DNA of 64,000 nt from Ornithinimicrobium sp. CNJ-824 (GTDB taxonomy: Bacteria; Actinomycetota; Actinomycetes; Actinomycetales; Dermatophilaceae), in assembly GCF_001942405.1 (NCBI RefSeq), contig NZ_MKKA01000007.1, forward strand, positions 1 through 64,000. Direction: 5' to 3'. Of this stretch, positions 17,281 to 27,699 are shown piece by piece. The notes under the pieces are model-generated. The model did not search any database. It was given only the letters and a program-made list of their open reading frames with translations, and was not told the origin of the DNA. The translations under genes were made by a program, and so were the position numbers. Numbering within the stretch: position 1 is the first letter of the stretch; every line of letters begins with the position of its first letter.

Positions 17281-18624
17281 TCAGAGCGCGGCCTCGACCT
17301 CGGACTGGGCGGTCGCCAGGCGCTCGGCCGGGTCGTCGCCGGTGGCGATGTCCGCGGTGGCCTTGCCCAGCGGACCCCAGACGGCGTTCATCTGCGGGAT
17401 GTTCGGCATCGGGGTGCCACCCTCGGCGGCCTGGCCCCAGGCCTCGATGTCGGTGTTGCCCTGGGAGACCTGGTCGTAGGCCTCGACCAGCGCCGGCGGG
17501 CGGTCGCCGGCCTCGTACAGGGAGACCTGCACGTCGGCGCGGCTCACGTACTCCTGCACGAAGGTCTGCGCGATCTGCGGGTTCTGCGACTCGGCCGAGA
17601 CGTAGAAGCCCTGGACGCCCAGGAACGGGGTCGTCTCGCCGCCGTCCTCGAAGTCGGGCATCGAGGTGATCTCGTAGTCGATGCCGGCCTCGGTGATCTG
17701 CTGGATAGCCCACGGGCCGGAGACGAGGAAGGCGGTGCTCTCCTCGACGAACTGCGGGATGGCGTTCGAGGCGTCGATGCTGACGCTGAGCGCCTCCTCC
17801 TCGGCCAGCCAGGCGATCTTCTCGCCGCCCTGGACGGTCTCCTCGGAGTCGATGATGACCTCGGTGGAGTCGAAGCCGCCCTCCTCCAGCACCGGGAAGA
17901 TGCCGCCGCCGTAGGCCGCCAGGTAGGGGTACATGGAGTAGGCGTTGCCCTCCTGGCCCAGCTCCTGGGCCATGACGAGCTCGGCCTCGCCGTCGGCGAC
18001 CAGCTGCTGGCCGGTCTCGACGAGGGCCTCCATCGAGGCGGGCAGCTCGGGCGCCAGGGCGGTGTTGCGGATGAGCGCGAGGGACTCCACGGAGTAGGGC
18101 ACACCGTAGGTCTGGCCCTCGTAGGTGAACGCCTCGACCGACTCCGGGGTGAACTGGCCCGCGAGGTCGGAGGAGAGCTGGACCGGGGCGACGACGTTGT
18201 TCTGGACGAGCTCGCCCAGCCAGTCGTGCGCGCCGACCGCGATGTCCGGGCCGGCGCCGGCGCCGACGGAGTCCTTGAACTGCTCGCGCAGGTTCTCGTT
18301 GGCGACCACCTGGAGGGTCACCGGCACGCCGGTCTCCTCCTCGAAGGTGGCGGCGACGTCCTCGAGCGCCGCGGCGCGCAGGTCGTCGGCCCAGATGACG
18401 AGGCTGGTGCCGTCGCTGGCAGCGGGGGCGGCACCCTCGGAGGTGGCGGCGGCGTCGTCACCGGCCGCGGCGTCCTCGGTCTCGGTGGCGGTGTCGTCCT
18501 CGGCGGCCGCGTCGTCCTCGGCGGCGGTGGTGGGCTCGTCGGCCGTGTCCGCGGTGTCGCCGCAGGCGGACAGCAGCAGGGCCGCCGCACTGGCGATGGC
18601 GACCGCTCCGGTCGTGCGCTTCAT
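17281..18624 (-). CDS. Maltose-type extracellular sugar-binding lipoprotein
   Basis: ATG 18624 follows AAGGAG. The 447-residue protein has a lipoprotein signal with lipobox LLSAC (Cys about residue 25), then a 45-residue low-complexity Asp/Glu/Ala/Thr linker, then a family-1 solute-binding domain starting TSLVIWADD with [19 protein letters not shown] and GPWAIQQI. It is the capture subunit of the importer encoded downstream; the 150 bases before malF include a hairpin-like GGTATGCC...GGCATACC pair at 17163-17210. Such a pair after the binding-protein gene may limit read-through and set subunit ratios. Confidence 0.92.
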   Translation of the reverse strand: MKRTTGAVAIASAAALLLSACGDTADTADEPTTAAEDDAAAEDDTATETEDAAAGDDAAATSEGAAPAASDGTSLVIWADDLRAAALEDVAATFEEETGVPVTLQVVANENLREQFKDSVGAGAGPDIAVGAHDWLGELVQNNVVAPVQLSSDLAGQFTPESVEAFTYEGQTYGVPYSVESLALIRNTALAPELPASMEALVETGQQLVADGEAELVMAQELGQEGNAYSMYPYLAAYGGGIFPVLEEGGFDSTEVIIDSEETVQGGEKIAWLAEEEALSVSIDASNAIPQFVEESTAFLVSGPWAIQQITEAGIDYEITSMPDFEDGGETTPFLGVQGFYVSAESQNPQIAQTFVQEYVSRADVQVSLYEAGDRPPALVEAYDQVSQGNTDIEAWGQAAEGGTPMPNIPQMNAVWGPLGKATADIATGDDPAERLATAQSEVEAAL

Positions 18625-18949
18625 GGTTCTCCTTCGAACTGGGTGGTCCCCGGCCGTGACACCTCTGACGGCCACGACGCCGGTACACGACGACCCGGAG
18701 ACCGAGCCGTGACGTACGCGATCAGTATGGGGCCGTGACGAGCGGCATGCAAAATCTTGCAACGCCCGTCCCGGGCTCCGTGCTAGCGTGAGGTCCGTCA
18801 CCGGCAAGGGCGCCGTGCACGCCATACCTCACCGTCTGTCGTGGGCACCCGCCGCCGGAGGCACCGCACGACGCCCGCCCGCGCCGCGGACGGGTTCCTT
18901 TACGACGGATCGTCCGGCACGTACCTGCCGGTGAAGGAAAGGCACACAG
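18625..18949. promoter_or_regulatory. Divergent promoter region of the sugar importer operon and the MsmK-type gene
   Basis: These 325 bases separate two divergent genes of one transport system and must hold both promoters. The clearest signal is the inverted repeat at 18748-18761. I see no confident -35/-10 pair and no other gene. Confidence 0.6.
18748..18761. promoter_or_regulatory. Candidate LacI-family operator TGCAA-AATC-TTGCA
   Basis: Perfect 5-bp arms TGCAA/TTGCA around a 4-base centre, in an A/T-rich patch 124 bases upstream of the binding-protein start. The half-site resembles the CTTGCA motif of actinobacterial MalR-type operators. The regulator encoded at 13438-14505 is the natural candidate to bind it. 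Confidence 0.55.
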
Positions 18950-20032
<1,083 letters not shown>

Positions 20033-20065
20033 GCACCGGCCCGGGGCGGCTGCCCCGGGGTGCGA

Positions 20066-20099
20066 CGAGGGCCGGGCGGTGGCAGCCGCCCGGCCCTCG
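20066..20099 (+). terminator. Strong hairpin terminator after the MsmK-type gene
   Basis: Arms CGAGGGCCGGGCGG (20066-20079) and CCGCCCGGCCCTCG (20086-20099) pair perfectly over 14 bp around TGGCAG. No T-run follows, as is usual in high-GC actinobacteria. Confidence 0.7.
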
Positions 20100-20155
20100 T
20101 GCGTCCCTGGGTCGTGGGTGGCGGAGGGCCGGCCGGTGACGCCTACCCTGGGAGC

Positions 20156-20845
20156 GTGCACGTCCCCGACCACTTCGCCCTCCCCGAGGAGCGCCTGCTC
20201 GCGCTGCTGGCCGCGCCGCGGGCCGGCAACCTCGTCACGGTCCACGCCGACGGGCCCCTGGCCACCTTCGTCCCGTTCCACCTGGAGCGGGTCGAGGAGG
20301 GCACGGCCACGCTCGTCACCCACCTGGTCGCCAACAACCCGCAGCTGGCCACGCCGACGACCGGGCCGGCGATGGTCCTGCTCGACATCACCGACACCTA
20401 CGTCTCGCCGCGCTGGTACGCCACCAACGACGTGCAGCCCAACGTCCCGACCTGGGACTACGTGACGATCCACGCCTGGGGGCCGCTCCACGTCGACCGC
20501 TCCCCCGCGCGGGCGCTCGAGGTGGCCCGGCGGCTGACCTCCCGGACGGGGGACGGCGACGTCGTGGACGCGGTCGGCGAGGACAAGCTCGCCGCGATGT
20601 CCCGGGCCATCCGGGCGGTCGAGGTGCGGGTGGACCGGCTCCAGGGCAAGGCGAAGATGAGCCAGAACCGCCACCCCGACGACGTGCGCAGCGTGCTCGC
20701 CCACGTCGAGGAGCACGGGCCGTCCGAGGTCGCCGACTACCTGCGCGAGGTCAGCCTGCCCCACGCGGAGGAGCGCTTCGCCACCATCCGACGGCTGTCC
20801 CGCCAGCACCGCGTCCCCGCGCACCGTCAGGGATCGGCCCTCTAG
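20156..20845 (+). CDS. PaiB-like FMN-binding protein
   Basis: The 229-residue product matches the PaiB/FMN-binding split-barrel family: N-terminal MHVPDHFALP, VTVHADGPLATFVPF, HLVANNPQL, the conserved YVSPRWYATNDVQPNVPTW segment (about 83-101) and late KMSQNRHPDD. Bacillus PaiB was described as a negative regulator of sporulation and protease genes, but many relatives are simply flavin-binding proteins. GTG 20156 is two bases after GGAG, so the exact start is uncertain. It stands alone between the terminator and the DUF4032 gene. Confidence 0.85.
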   Translation: MHVPDHFALPEERLLALLAAPRAGNLVTVHADGPLATFVPFHLERVEEGTATLVTHLVANNPQLATPTTGPAMVLLDITDTYVSPRWYATNDVQPNVPTWDYVTIHAWGPLHVDRSPARALEVARRLTSRTGDGDVVDAVGEDKLAAMSRAIRAVEVRVDRLQGKAKMSQNRHPDDVRSVLAHVEEHGPSEVADYLREVSLPHAEERFATIRRLSRQHRVPAHRQGSAL

Positions 20846-20911
20846 GACCGTCCCGACCGTCCCCGGACCGGTCCGCACCCGCCGAGGGGCGCGGCGGCAT
20901 ACCCTCGTCCC

Positions 20912-22159
20912 ATGGCCCTCGACATCACCGCCCTCGCGCCGGATCCGGCCCTGCTGGACCTGCCGTGGGAGGTGCCGCTGGAGGAGTGGCCCGAGCACCA
21001 CCTGGCCGCCCTCCCCCGGGGCATCTCCCGCCACGTCGTCCGGTTCGTGCGGCTGTCCGGCGGGGTGCTGGCGGTCAAGGAGATCAGCGAGCCGCTGGCC
21101 CGCCGCGAGTTCCAGACGCTCCGCAACCTGCGTCGCCTGGACCAGCCGGTGGTCGAGCCCCTCGGGGTGGTCTCGGGCCGGGTCGACGCCGACGGCAACG
21201 CCCTGGACGCCTGCCTGATCACCCGGCACCTGAAGTTCTCGCTGCCCTACCGGGCCGTCTTCTCCCAGCGGCTGCGCCCGGACACCGCCCGGCGCACGCT
21301 GGACGCGCTGGCCGTCCTGCTCGTGCGGCTGCACCTGGCCGGCTGCTTCTGGGGGGACGTGTCGCTGTCCAACACGTTGTTCCGCCGCGACGCCGGCGAG
21401 TACGCCGCCTACCTCGTCGACGCCGAGACCGCCGAGCTGCACCCGACGCTGTCCGACGGGCAGCGCGAGCACGACCTGTTCATCGCCCACGGCAACATCG
21501 CCGGGGAGCTGATGGACCTGGAGGCCGGCGGCCAGCTCGACGAGGGCGAGGACCCGATCGAGATCGCCAACCTCATCATGCACCGCTACGACCTGCTGTG
21601 GAACGAGCTGACCAGCGAGGAGCGCTTCGAGCGCGGCGACCGCTGGCGGGTGGACGAGCGGATCCGGCGGCTGAACAACCTCGGCTTCGACGTCGACGAG
21701 CTGGAGATGAGCACCGACGTCGACGGCACCCACATCCGGCTGCAGCCCAAGGTCGTCGACGCCGGCCACCACTCCCGCCGCCTGATGCACCTCACCGGCC
21801 TGGACGTCGAGGAGAACCAGGCGCGCCGCCTGCTCAACGACCTCGACTCCTACCGGGCCGCGACCGACCGGCAGAGCGACGACGAGGACGTGGTCGCCCA
21901 CGAGTGGCTGAGCCGGGTCTACGAGCCGGTCACCCGCTCGGTGCCCCGCGAGCTGCGGTCCAAGCTGGAGCCGGCGGAGTTCTTCCACGAGATCCTCGAG
22001 CACCGGTGGTACCTGTCCGAGCAGGCCGGCCACGACACCCCGATCGAGGACGCCGTGCGCGACTACCTGGAGACCGTGCTGCCCTCCCGGCCGGACGAGG
22101 TGGCGGTCGTCGGCGTGGACACCCAGGAGATCCCGATCCAGGCCCAGCTGGAGGACTGA
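20912..22159 (+). CDS. DUF4032 protein with kinase-like N-terminal domain
   Basis: The 415-residue cytosolic protein has a lipopolysaccharide-kinase-like part: LAVKEISEPLARREF (ATP-lysine-like), RLHLAGCFWGDVSLSNTLF (catalytic-loop-like) and YLVDAETAELH (metal-binding Asp-like). Residues about 210-400 are the DUF4032 region with ELMDLEAGGQLDE and HEILEHRWYLSE. The reaction is unknown. A GGCATACC octamer lies 9 bases before the ATG. Confidence 0.85.
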   Translation: MALDITALAPDPALLDLPWEVPLEEWPEHHLAALPRGISRHVVRFVRLSGGVLAVKEISEPLARREFQTLRNLRRLDQPVVEPLGVVSGRVDADGNALDACLITRHLKFSLPYRAVFSQRLRPDTARRTLDALAVLLVRLHLAGCFWGDVSLSNTLFRRDAGEYAAYLVDAETAELHPTLSDGQREHDLFIAHGNIAGELMDLEAGGQLDEGEDPIEIANLIMHRYDLLWNELTSEERFERGDRWRVDERIRRLNNLGFDVDELEMSTDVDGTHIRLQPKVVDAGHHSRRLMHLTGLDVEENQARRLLNDLDSYRAATDRQSDDEDVVAHEWLSRVYEPVTRSVPRELRSKLEPAEFFHEILEHRWYLSEQAGHDTPIEDAVRDYLETVLPSRPDEVAVVGVDTQEIPIQAQLED

Positions 22160-22252
22160 GGCCGTCGGCGGCTGTCCGGCCGGGCCCGGCCGGCCGACAC
22201 TGCACGCCCCGTCCGAGGTGCGCCGCCGACGGATCGGCGGATACTCGGACCC

Positions 22253-22749
22253 ATGGGCGCCGTCGGGCACAGACACAGGGGTCCCTCCGCGGTGGTGGCG
22301 ATGCTCGCCTCCACCGTGGTCGCGGGGTGCGGGCTGCAGATCCCGACCGACCCGGACCGGACGCTCGCGCAGGTGCGCGCCACCGGTGAGCTGCGCGTCG
22401 GCGTCTCGCCGCACCCACCTTCACCACCCTGCCACCGGCTCCGGGTGGTGAACCCGGGGGCGACGAGGTGGTCCTGGTCCGGCGGTTCGCGGAGGAGCAG
22501 GGCGCCGAGGCCCTGTTCGTCGTCGACGGCGAGGAGGCGCTCGTCACGCTCCTGGAGAGGGGTGAGCTGGACGTCATGGTGGGCGGCCTGTCCTCCCGGT
22601 CCCCGTGGTCGACGAAGGTGGCGCTGACCCGGCCCTACACGCGGACGCAGGAGGAGGGTCGCACCGTCAAGCACGTCATGGCCGTCGTCCGCGGGGAGAA
22701 CGCCCTGCTCAGCGAGCTGGAGCGCTTCCTGGACGAGGAGTCGTCGTGA
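22253..22749 (+). CDS. Short solute-binding-protein-like lipoprotein (frameshifted in this sequence)
   Basis: The N-terminal frame has a lipoprotein signal with lipobox VVAGC and GELRVGVSPHPP, the opening strand of family-3 solute-binding proteins. The rest, VVLVRRFAEEQGAEALFVVDGEEALVTLLERGELDVMVG, continues in the next frame, so a base is missing near 22420 (CC[N]TTCACC gives PPFTTLPP). Restored length is about 166 residues, shorter than a transport binding protein, so it may be a sensor or accessory lobe. Its TGA overlaps the GTG of the cation-efflux gene. Confidence 0.7.
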
Positions 22750-23728
22750 CGTCCCGGGTGGGCGACTACTTCGGCTCGACCGAGCTGCCCGGCGAGCAGC
22801 AGGCGGCGCTCCGGCGTGCCCGGCGGCTGGAATGGATCTCGCTGGCCTACCTGGGCACCGGTGTCGTCCTCGTCGCCCTTGTCATGGGCAGCTCGCAGGC
22901 GATGAAGGCCGCGTGGATCGAGGACATGCTCTCGCTGATCCCCCCGATCGCCTTCCTCGTCGCGACCCGTGCGGCCGCGCGACACCCGGACCGGGACTAC
23001 CCCTTCGGCCGGCACCGGTCGGTGGCGGTGGGTCACCTGGTCGCCTCCGTCGCCCTGCTGACGATGGGCGTCTTCCTGCTCTACGACTCCGGCTCGGGGC
23101 TGCTGACGGCGGACCACCCGCCCATCGGCACCATGCAGCTGTTCGGCCGGACCTTCTGGGCGGGCTGGCCGATGGTGGCCGTCATGGTCTACACGGGGAT
23201 CGGACCGGTGGTTCTGGGCCGGATGAAGGTGCCTCTGGCCGAGCAGCTGCACGACAAGGTGCTGCACGCCGACGCGACATGAACAAGGCCGACTGGATGA
23301 CGTCCGGCGGCGCCATCCTCGGTGTGCTGGGGATCGGCATCGGCCTGTGGTGGGCCGACGCCGCGGCCGCCCTGTTCATCGCGGCGAGCATCCTGCGGGA
23401 CGGCTGGGGCAACGTCCAGCACGCCGTCACCGGCCTCATGGACAGGACGGCCCGCACCGTCGACGACGCCGCGGAGCACCCTCTCGTGGGGCGGGTGGAG
23501 GACTACCTGGACAGCCGCCCCTGGGTGCGGGCCCACGACACCAGGGTGCGCGACATGGGCCACGTCTTCCACGTGGAGGTGCGTTTCGTCCCCGTCGGGG
23601 GGACGGTGGATATGGCCCGGATCCACCAGACCGTGGAGGACCTGCGGGCCATGGACTGGAAGCTCGACGACATCACCGTGGCGCCGGTCCGCTCGCTCGC
23701 CGAGGGGGAGGCGGACCAGCAGGTCTGA
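22746..23728 (+). CDS. Cation diffusion facilitator (frameshifted in this sequence)
   Basis: This membrane metal/H+ antiporter family member is read in two frames. The first part (22746 to about 23276) has four membrane segments and ends LLHADA. The second begins DMNKADWMTSGGAILGVLGIG with two more segments and a cytoplasmic tail (VEVRFVPVGGTVDMARIHQ). One G is missing near 23276; restoring it gives HADADMNKADW, the metal-site helix of the family. Restored length is about 328 residues. GTG 22746 overlaps the previous stop by four bases, so the two are coupled. Confidence 0.88.
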
Positions 23729-23736
23729 CCCTCCGG

Positions 23737-24702
23737 TCAGCGCAGCCGGCGGGAGCGGGACACCTCGTAGAGCGCCACGGCGGTGGCGATGCCGGCGTTG
23801 AGCGACTCGGTGACCGCCGCGATCGGGATCGAGACGATCTGGTCGCAGGTCTCGCGCACGAGCCGCGACAGACCCTTGCCCTCGGAGCCGACGACGATGA
23901 CCAGCGGCTGGTCGGCCAGCTCCAGGCCGGGCAGCTCGACGTCCCCGTCGCCGTCCAGCCCGACGACGAAGAAGCCCGCCTTGCGGTAGGCCTCCAGCGC
24001 CCGGGTGAGGTTGGTCGCCTGGGCCACGGGCACCCGCGCCGCCGCGCCGGCCGAGGTCTTCCAGGCGGCCGCGGTCATCCCGGCCGACCTCCGGGCCGGC
24101 ACCACGACGCCGTGCCCGCCGAACGCCCCGACCGAGCGCACGACGGCGCCCAGGTTGCGCGGGTCGGTGATGCCGTCGAGCGCCACGATGAGCGGGGTGC
24201 CGGGCAGCTCGACGTGGAGCAGGTCCTCGGGGTGGGCGTACTCGTAGGGAGGCACCTGCAGGGCCAGTCCCTGGTGCACCGCCCCGTCGGTGAGCCGGTC
24301 GAGCTCGGTGCGCGGCGCCTCCAGCACGGCGATCCCCCGCTCGGTGGCCAGGGTGATGCTCTCCTTGACCCGGTCGTCGCTCTCCATCCGCGACCCCACG
24401 TAGAGCGTGCTGCCCGGCACGTGCGTGCGCAGCGCCTCGAGCACGCTGTTGCGGCCGGCGACGATCTCGGTCGACCCTCCGCGACCCGGCCCGGAGCGTC
24501 GCCCCCCTGCCGGTCGGCCGCCGCCGGTCCTGCTCGCGGCGCTGCCGGACCTGCGGCGCGCCGCCGGGTGGCCGACCCGCTCCTCCGCCTTGGGGGTCGG
24601 CCCCCGGCCCTGGAGCTGCTTGCGGCGCTGGCCGCCGGAGCCGACGACCATCCCCTTCTTGTTGCTGGTGCGCGCGTTGCGGCGCTGCTGGTTGCCGGCC
24701 AT
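23737..24702 (-). CDS. rlmB: 23S rRNA (guanosine-2'-O-)-methyltransferase RlmB (SPOUT/TrmH family)
   Basis: The 321-residue enzyme methylates a guanosine ribose in 23S rRNA. A basic, Gly/Arg-rich N-terminal extension (about 1-75, NQQRRNARTSNKKG) precedes the substrate-binding domain (EIVAGRNSVLEAL) and the SPOUT knot with motif 1 DPRNLGAVVRS, motif 2 VVGSEGKGLSRLV and motif 3 IPIAAVTESLNAGIATAVALYE split around Asn. It lies 17 bases after cysS on the same strand, the usual actinobacterial order. Confidence 0.93.
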   Translation of the reverse strand: MAGNQQRRNARTSNKKGMVVGSGGQRRKQLQGRGPTPKAEERVGHPAARRRSGSAASRTGGGRPAGGRRSGPGRGGSTEIVAGRNSVLEALRTHVPGSTLYVGSRMESDDRVKESITLATERGIAVLEAPRTELDRLTDGAVHQGLALQVPPYEYAHPEDLLHVELPGTPLIVALDGITDPRNLGAVVRSVGAFGGHGVVVPARRSAGMTAAAWKTSAGAAARVPVAQATNLTRALEAYRKAGFFVVGLDGDGDVELPGLELADQPLVIVVGSEGKGLSRLVRETCDQIVSIPIAAVTESLNAGIATAVALYEVSRSRRLR

Positions 24703-24719
24703 GGTGTCTCGTCCTTCGT

Positions 24720-26172
24720 TCAGCGCAGCGACCAGCGGGCGCGGCCGGGGTGTCCTCGATGACCACGCCGAGCGTGGTCAGGTGGTCGCGGATGGCGTCC
24801 GCGGTCGCGAAGTCCTTCTCGGCACGGGCGCGGGCCCGCGCGTCCAGCCGGTCCTGCACCAGAGCCGTCAGCACCTCCATGCCACGGTCGTCCTCGCGGG
24901 ACCCGCCGCCCCAGGAGGGGTCGAGCGGGTTGGTGCCGAGCACGTCGAGCATCGCCAGCAGCTGCAGGAGGGTATGCCGCAGCGCCTGCGTGCCCGTCCC
25001 GGCACCGGCGTCGAGGGCGCGGTTGCCGTCGCGGACGGTGCCGAAGACGACCGCGAGGGCCTCCGGCACGTTGAGGTCGTCGTCGAGGGCGGCCCGGAAG
25101 TCGGTCGGGAAGGCCTCGTCGGCCGGCAGCGCGCGGGACGCCTCGAGCAGGTCCTCGGCGGCCTCGCCGAGCACCTCCCGGGCGCGCACGACATACCCCT
25201 CGATCCGCTCGACCGCGGCGAGCGCCTCGGTGAGGCTGTCGTCGCCGTACTCGATCGTGGACCGGTAGTGCGCGGCGCCGAGGTAGTGCCGCAGCACGAG
25301 CGGGCGCACGGTCTTCGTCAGCTCGGTGACGGCCAGGGCGTTCCCGAGCGACTTGCCCATCTTGGCGCCCTTGACGGTGACCCAGGCGTTGTGCAGCCAG
25401 TAGCGGGCGAAGTCGAGGCCGGCGGCGCGGGACTGGGCCTGCTCGTTCTCGTGGTGCGGGAAGCGCAGGTCGACGCCGCCGCCGTGGATGTCGAAGCGTC
25501 GCCGAGGTACTTGCGCGCCATGGCCGAGCACTCCAGGTGCCAGCCCGGGCGGCCGCGGCCGTACGGCGCCGGCCACGAGGCCGTCTCCGGCTCGCCGTCC
25601 TTGTGCCCCTTCCACAGGGCGAAGTCGCGGGGATCGCGCTTGCCCCGGGGGTCGGCGTCCTCGGCCGGCTCCATGTCCTCCAGCTTCTGCCGGGTCAGCG
25701 AGCCGTAGTCCGGCCAGGAGCGCACGTCGAAGTAGACGTCGCCGCTGCCGTCCTCCGCGGCGTAGGCGTGGCCCCGCTCGACGAGCGTGCGCACGAGCTC
25801 CAGCTGCTCGGTGATGTGGCCGGTGGCCCGCGGCTCGTAGGTCGGCGGGAGCACGCCCAGCAGCTCGAGGGCCCGGGTGGTCGCGCGCTCGTTCTCGTAG
25901 GACCAGGCCCACCAGGGGCGTCCGGCCTCGGCGGCCTTGGTGAGGATCTTGTCGTCGATGTCGGTGACGTTGCGGATGAGCGTGACGTCGTAGCCGTGCC
26001 CCCGCTCCAGCCACCGCCGCAGGACGTCGAAGGCCACCGCGAACCGGACGTGCCCGATGTGCGGGCTGCCCTGCGTGGTGAGCCCGCAGATGTACATGCC
26101 CACCCGTCCGGCCTCGAGCGGCTCGAACGGCCGCAGCTGCCGGGTGGCGGTGTCGAAGAGGTGCAGGCTCAC
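24720..26172 (-). CDS. cysS: Cysteinyl-tRNA synthetase (two frameshifts in this sequence)
   Basis: This class I synthetase charges tRNA-Cys. The N-terminal frame from GTG 26172 has [15 protein letters not shown] (HIGH box), [11 protein letters not shown] and [15 protein letters not shown]. The next segment [19 protein letters not shown] and AKMGKSLGN (KMSKS box) are in another frame, so one base is missing near 25500. A second loss near 24743 hides the expected end ARWSLR and stop at 24720. Since the gene is essential, these are probably sequence errors. DIDDKI and overall length favour CysS over the related MshC. Confidence 0.93.
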
Positions 26173-26273
26173 CCGCTCAAGGGTACCGGCGCCTCCCACG
26201 CCTCCCGACCTCCTCGCCAGCGGCCGCCTCGGGCCGACGGTGGGCCGGCGGACCGCCCTCGGTCCGCCAGGCG

Positions 26274-26322
26274 CCCAGCCTCCCCGGCCAGGAGCCCCGC
26301 CTCCCAGCCTCCCCGGCCAGGA
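26274..26322. repeat. 20-bp direct repeat, CCCAGCCTCCCCGGCCAGGA, two copies
   Basis: Identical copies start at 26274 and 26303, 29 bases apart. The second copy ends inside the left arm of the large palindrome. It is probably a local duplication. Confidence 0.7.
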
Positions 26323-26380
26323 CAAGGTTGTGCACCACGGGCATCGTCGAGAACGTCGTCTGCGGTGCACAACCTTGTCC
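26320..26380. repeat. Large palindrome, copy 1 (GGACAAGGTTGTGCACC arms)
   Basis: Perfect 17-bp arms, 26320-26336 and 26364-26380, enclose 27 bases. The same arm sequence recurs at 27511-27571 on the other side of the DUF559-type gene. Similar size, shared arms and different loops mark a dispersed palindromic element rather than a simple terminator. Confidence 0.85.
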
Positions 26381-26493
26381 AGCCGCGTGCTGTGTCCGTC
26401 CCCATGCTCCAGGCGTCGGACAGGATCTGGCGGTCGCTGCCCGCCTGTGGACGACGCCGGAGCCCCCGACCGCGGACGCGACACACTCGGGGC

Positions 26494-27492
26494 ATGTCCG
26501 AGGGGATCACGCAGCTGGTGCAGATGCAGGGCGGCGTGGCCAGCACCCGTGAGCTGCTGCGCGCCGGCTTCTCCCGCCGCTCGGTCGAGGCCATGGTGCG
26601 CCGTGGGGAGCTGGTCCGCGTCCGCCGGGACGCTGTCGTCCTCGCGAGCGCGCTGGCCGGCTCGACCCCGTGGGAGAAACGCGAACTGGTGGCCCGTGCC
26701 GTCGGACGCAGTCTCGCGCCCGCCCCGGCGGAGGCTGGGCCGACCCACGCCCTGAGCCACGAGAGCGCATTGATGGTGCACGGACTGCCCTACGCCGGCG
26801 AGGACGGGTTCGTCCACCTGGTCCGCACGGACGGTCGCAGGGGCCGGAAGGACGGCACGATCTGGGTGCACCGTCCCCTCGACGCCCGGTGGACGGACGA
26901 ACGGGACGGCCTCGTGCTGGTGACGCCCACGATGGCAGCGCTGCAGGTGGCGGCGACGCACGGCGGCGAGGCAGGCCTGGTCGCCGTGGACGGCGTCCTG
27001 CACGCGGCACGGGAGCAGGACCCGAAGGCTGCCGGTGGCCAGGAGGGCCTTGCCGTCACCCGGGTCAGGGAGGAGATCGCGGAGGCGCTGGAGGGAGGAT
27101 TCGGGCGATCCACCCCGACCGTACGACTCGTCGTCGACCTGGCCGACGGCCGTAGCGAGTCCGCCGGTGAGAGCCGCACCCGGTGGCTGGTCCACCTCCT
27201 CGGGCTCGGCCCCTGCAGCCCGCAGTTCGTGGTCCACGACGGCGACCGGTTGGTGGCGATCGTCGACCTCAAGCTGGCCCGCTGGGACGTGCTCGTCGAG
27301 TTCGACGGGACCGGCAAGTACACCGGCCACGAGGCCCTCCTCGCCGAGAAGGACAGGGAGGACAGGCTCCGGACGCTCGGCTACGAGGTGGTCCGCATCC
27401 GGTGGGCCGACCTCGCCCGGCCTCAGCTGATCCGTCGTCGGTTGCTCGAGGCCATCGCCCGGGCCGAGTCCCGGGCGACCCGGATCGGCTGA
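26494..27492 (+). CDS. AbiEi-antitoxin-like / DUF559-type protein
   Basis: The 332-residue product starts with a winged-helix-like part (about 1-45; [33 protein letters not shown] cut here for length) typical of AbiEi-like antitoxin domains, followed by a middle domain ([14 protein letters not shown]). It ends in a Vsr/DUF559-like nuclease fold: [56 protein letters not shown] split over the catalytic Asp, Glu and Lys positions. Such actinobacterial proteins are abundant and uncharacterised. It stands alone between two copies of a large palindrome. Confidence 0.7.
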   Translation: MSEGITQLVQMQGGVASTRELLRAGFSRRSVEAMVRRGELVRVRRDAVVLASALAGSTPWEKRELVARAVGRSLAPAPAEAGPTHALSHESALMVHGLPYAGEDGFVHLVRTDGRRGRKDGTIWVHRPLDARWTDERDGLVLVTPTMAALQVAATHGGEAGLVAVDGVLHAAREQDPKAAGGQEGLAVTRVREEIAEALEGGFGRSTPTVRLVVDLADGRSESAGESRTRWLVHLLGLGPCSPQFVVHDGDRLVAIVDLKLARWDVLVEFDGTGKYTGHEALLAEKDREDRLRTLGYEVVRIRWADLARPQLIRRRLLEAIARAESRATRIG

Positions 27493-27510
27493 GGCGACCG
27501 GACCACGTCA

Positions 27511-27571
27511 GGACAAGGTTGTGCACCGGATGCGTGGTTCTCGGCGTCGCATCCGGTGCACAACCTTGTCC
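27511..27571. repeat. Large palindrome, copy 2
   Basis: Perfect 24-bp arms, 27511-27534 and 27548-27571, enclose only 13 bases. The outer 17 bases are identical to copy 1 at 26320-26380. It starts 18 bases after the stop of the DUF559-type gene and may also terminate its transcript. Confidence 0.85.
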
Positions 27572-27699
27572 CCTCACCGCCCCGCCCCACGGCACGTCCG
27601 CCACCCGCTTGGCCTCGGCCCAGAGTCGGAGCCAGCAGGACAGACGCCTCCGTCGGCGGGCCGATGCGCCGCCGGGTGCGCACGGCATACCGTCGAGGC

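Larger units (their letters stand above)
26173..26493. other. Repeat-rich intergenic region between divergent cysS and the DUF559-type gene
   Basis: These 321 bases hold a 20-bp direct repeat (26274-26293 and 26303-26322) and a large palindrome (26320-26380), with the divergent promoters presumably on either side. No gene is seen. Confidence 0.6.

Noticed and set aside
24720-26172. MshC (mycothiol ligase) instead of CysS
   Set aside because: The DIDDKI motif and the C-terminal anticodon-side domain fit CysS.
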